This document shows positions 8,124 to 8,273 of a stretch of DNA of 8,273 nt, one piece after another. Origin of the DNA: Flavobacterium sp. (GTDB lineage Bacteria > Bacteroidota > Bacteroidia > Flavobacteriales > Flavobacteriaceae); NCBI GenBank assembly GCA_004296145.1, contig SEBM01000148.1, positions 1 to 8,273 of the forward strand, written 5' to 3'. The position numbers were made by a program, and so were the translations under genes. Position 1 is the first letter of the stretch, and each line of letters begins with the position of its first letter. Under the pieces are notes generated by a model that did no database searches, was not told the DNA's origin, and was given only the letters and a program-made list of their open reading frames with translations.

Positions 8124-8273
8124 TCAGTCGCGCCCTCGACAATCGTGTCTTGCGCTTCACTCACTTCATCTACTAGTCCTCCTTCCCTCATCTTCGAATC
8201 AACGGTCGGTGGTTGGACAATCATGTTCTTGACCGGACCACGCCACTCGTGTTTGAACCATGTCTGTTGCCAC
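8004..8273. other. Foreign or chimeric terminal segment, junction within about 8004-8016
   Basis: From about 8004-8016 to the window end the sequence changes character. Hand-counted GC is 133 of 263 over 8011-8273 (51%), against 80 of 260 over 7741-8000 (31%). CG dinucleotides become common, and alignment to the two sister permeases stops in the middle of a membrane segment. An eight-base palindrome CTTCGAAG sits at 8009-8016, and a related ATCTTCGAA occurs at 8190-8198. The end of the segment is outside the window, so terminal inverted repeats or target duplications cannot be tested. The simplest reading is a chimeric join from an unrelated, higher-GC and possibly eukaryotic source. An insertion, integrated element or rearrangement is the alternative. 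I do not recognise the segment. Confidence 0.8.
8011..8272 (-). CDS. Unrecognised partial reading frame in the foreign tail
   Basis: The minus strand is open without a stop from the window edge through the whole foreign segment (about 87 codons). The other minus frames and the + frames of the tail are interrupted. It begins WQQTWFKHEWRGPVKN, has a polar, Thr/Glu/Gln-rich middle that looks disordered, and continues with PLARITEGYKAFQPGIQ. Codon choice is balanced, unlike the AT-rich neighbours. An ATG occurs at 8222-8224, but the frame is open upstream of it to the window edge, so the true start is probably outside. Further reading into the permease gene (to about 7925) is antisense shadow and should not be counted. 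No family is recognised. The mixed codon use and disordered middle could fit a eukaryotic gene, but this is a guess. Confidence 0.3.

Overview
The window looks like a Bacteroidota chromosome fragment, most likely from a Flavobacterium-like organism. The reasons are the AT-rich coding sequence (about 31% GC by hand count over 7741-8000), A-rich stretches before starts instead of Shine-Dalgarno sites, and the architecture of the permeases (about 800 residues, each a duplicated MacB-type unit). The genus is an inference, because no marker gene is present.

Layout: a short A-rich leader (1-105) is followed by four tightly packed genes on the + strand. First comes a MacB/LolD-type ABC ATPase (106-816). 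Three tandem paralogous FtsX/MacB-family permeases follow (820-3231, 3233-5668, 5670-8123). Gaps between genes are 3, 1 and 1 bases, so this is almost certainly one operon with coupled translation. Each permease holds two MacB_PCD + FtsX units, giving eight predicted membrane segments. One polypeptide could therefore play the role that a MacB homodimer plays, and the single ATPase may serve three alternative transporters. No adaptor (MacA/HlyD), TolC or two-component regulator lies inside the window, so substrate and direction of transport are open.

The first 42 codons of the three permeases are nearly identical at the DNA level, while the periplasmic domains have diverged strongly. A 33-base block is also exactly shared between permeases 1 and 3 but not 2. 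Both suggest gene conversion or patchy selection within the array.

The last ~260 bases (from about 8004-8016 to 8273) do not belong with the rest. GC jumps to about 51%, homology to the sister permeases stops abruptly inside the last membrane segment, and the best reading frame switches to the minus strand. The third permease is therefore cut off about 27 residues before its expected end and reads out through 36 unrelated residues. A chimeric join (assembly, library or contaminating DNA) is the simplest explanation; a genuine insertion or rearrangement is the alternative. I see no convincing new biological system. The permease triplication and the foreign tail are the two points worth a second look.
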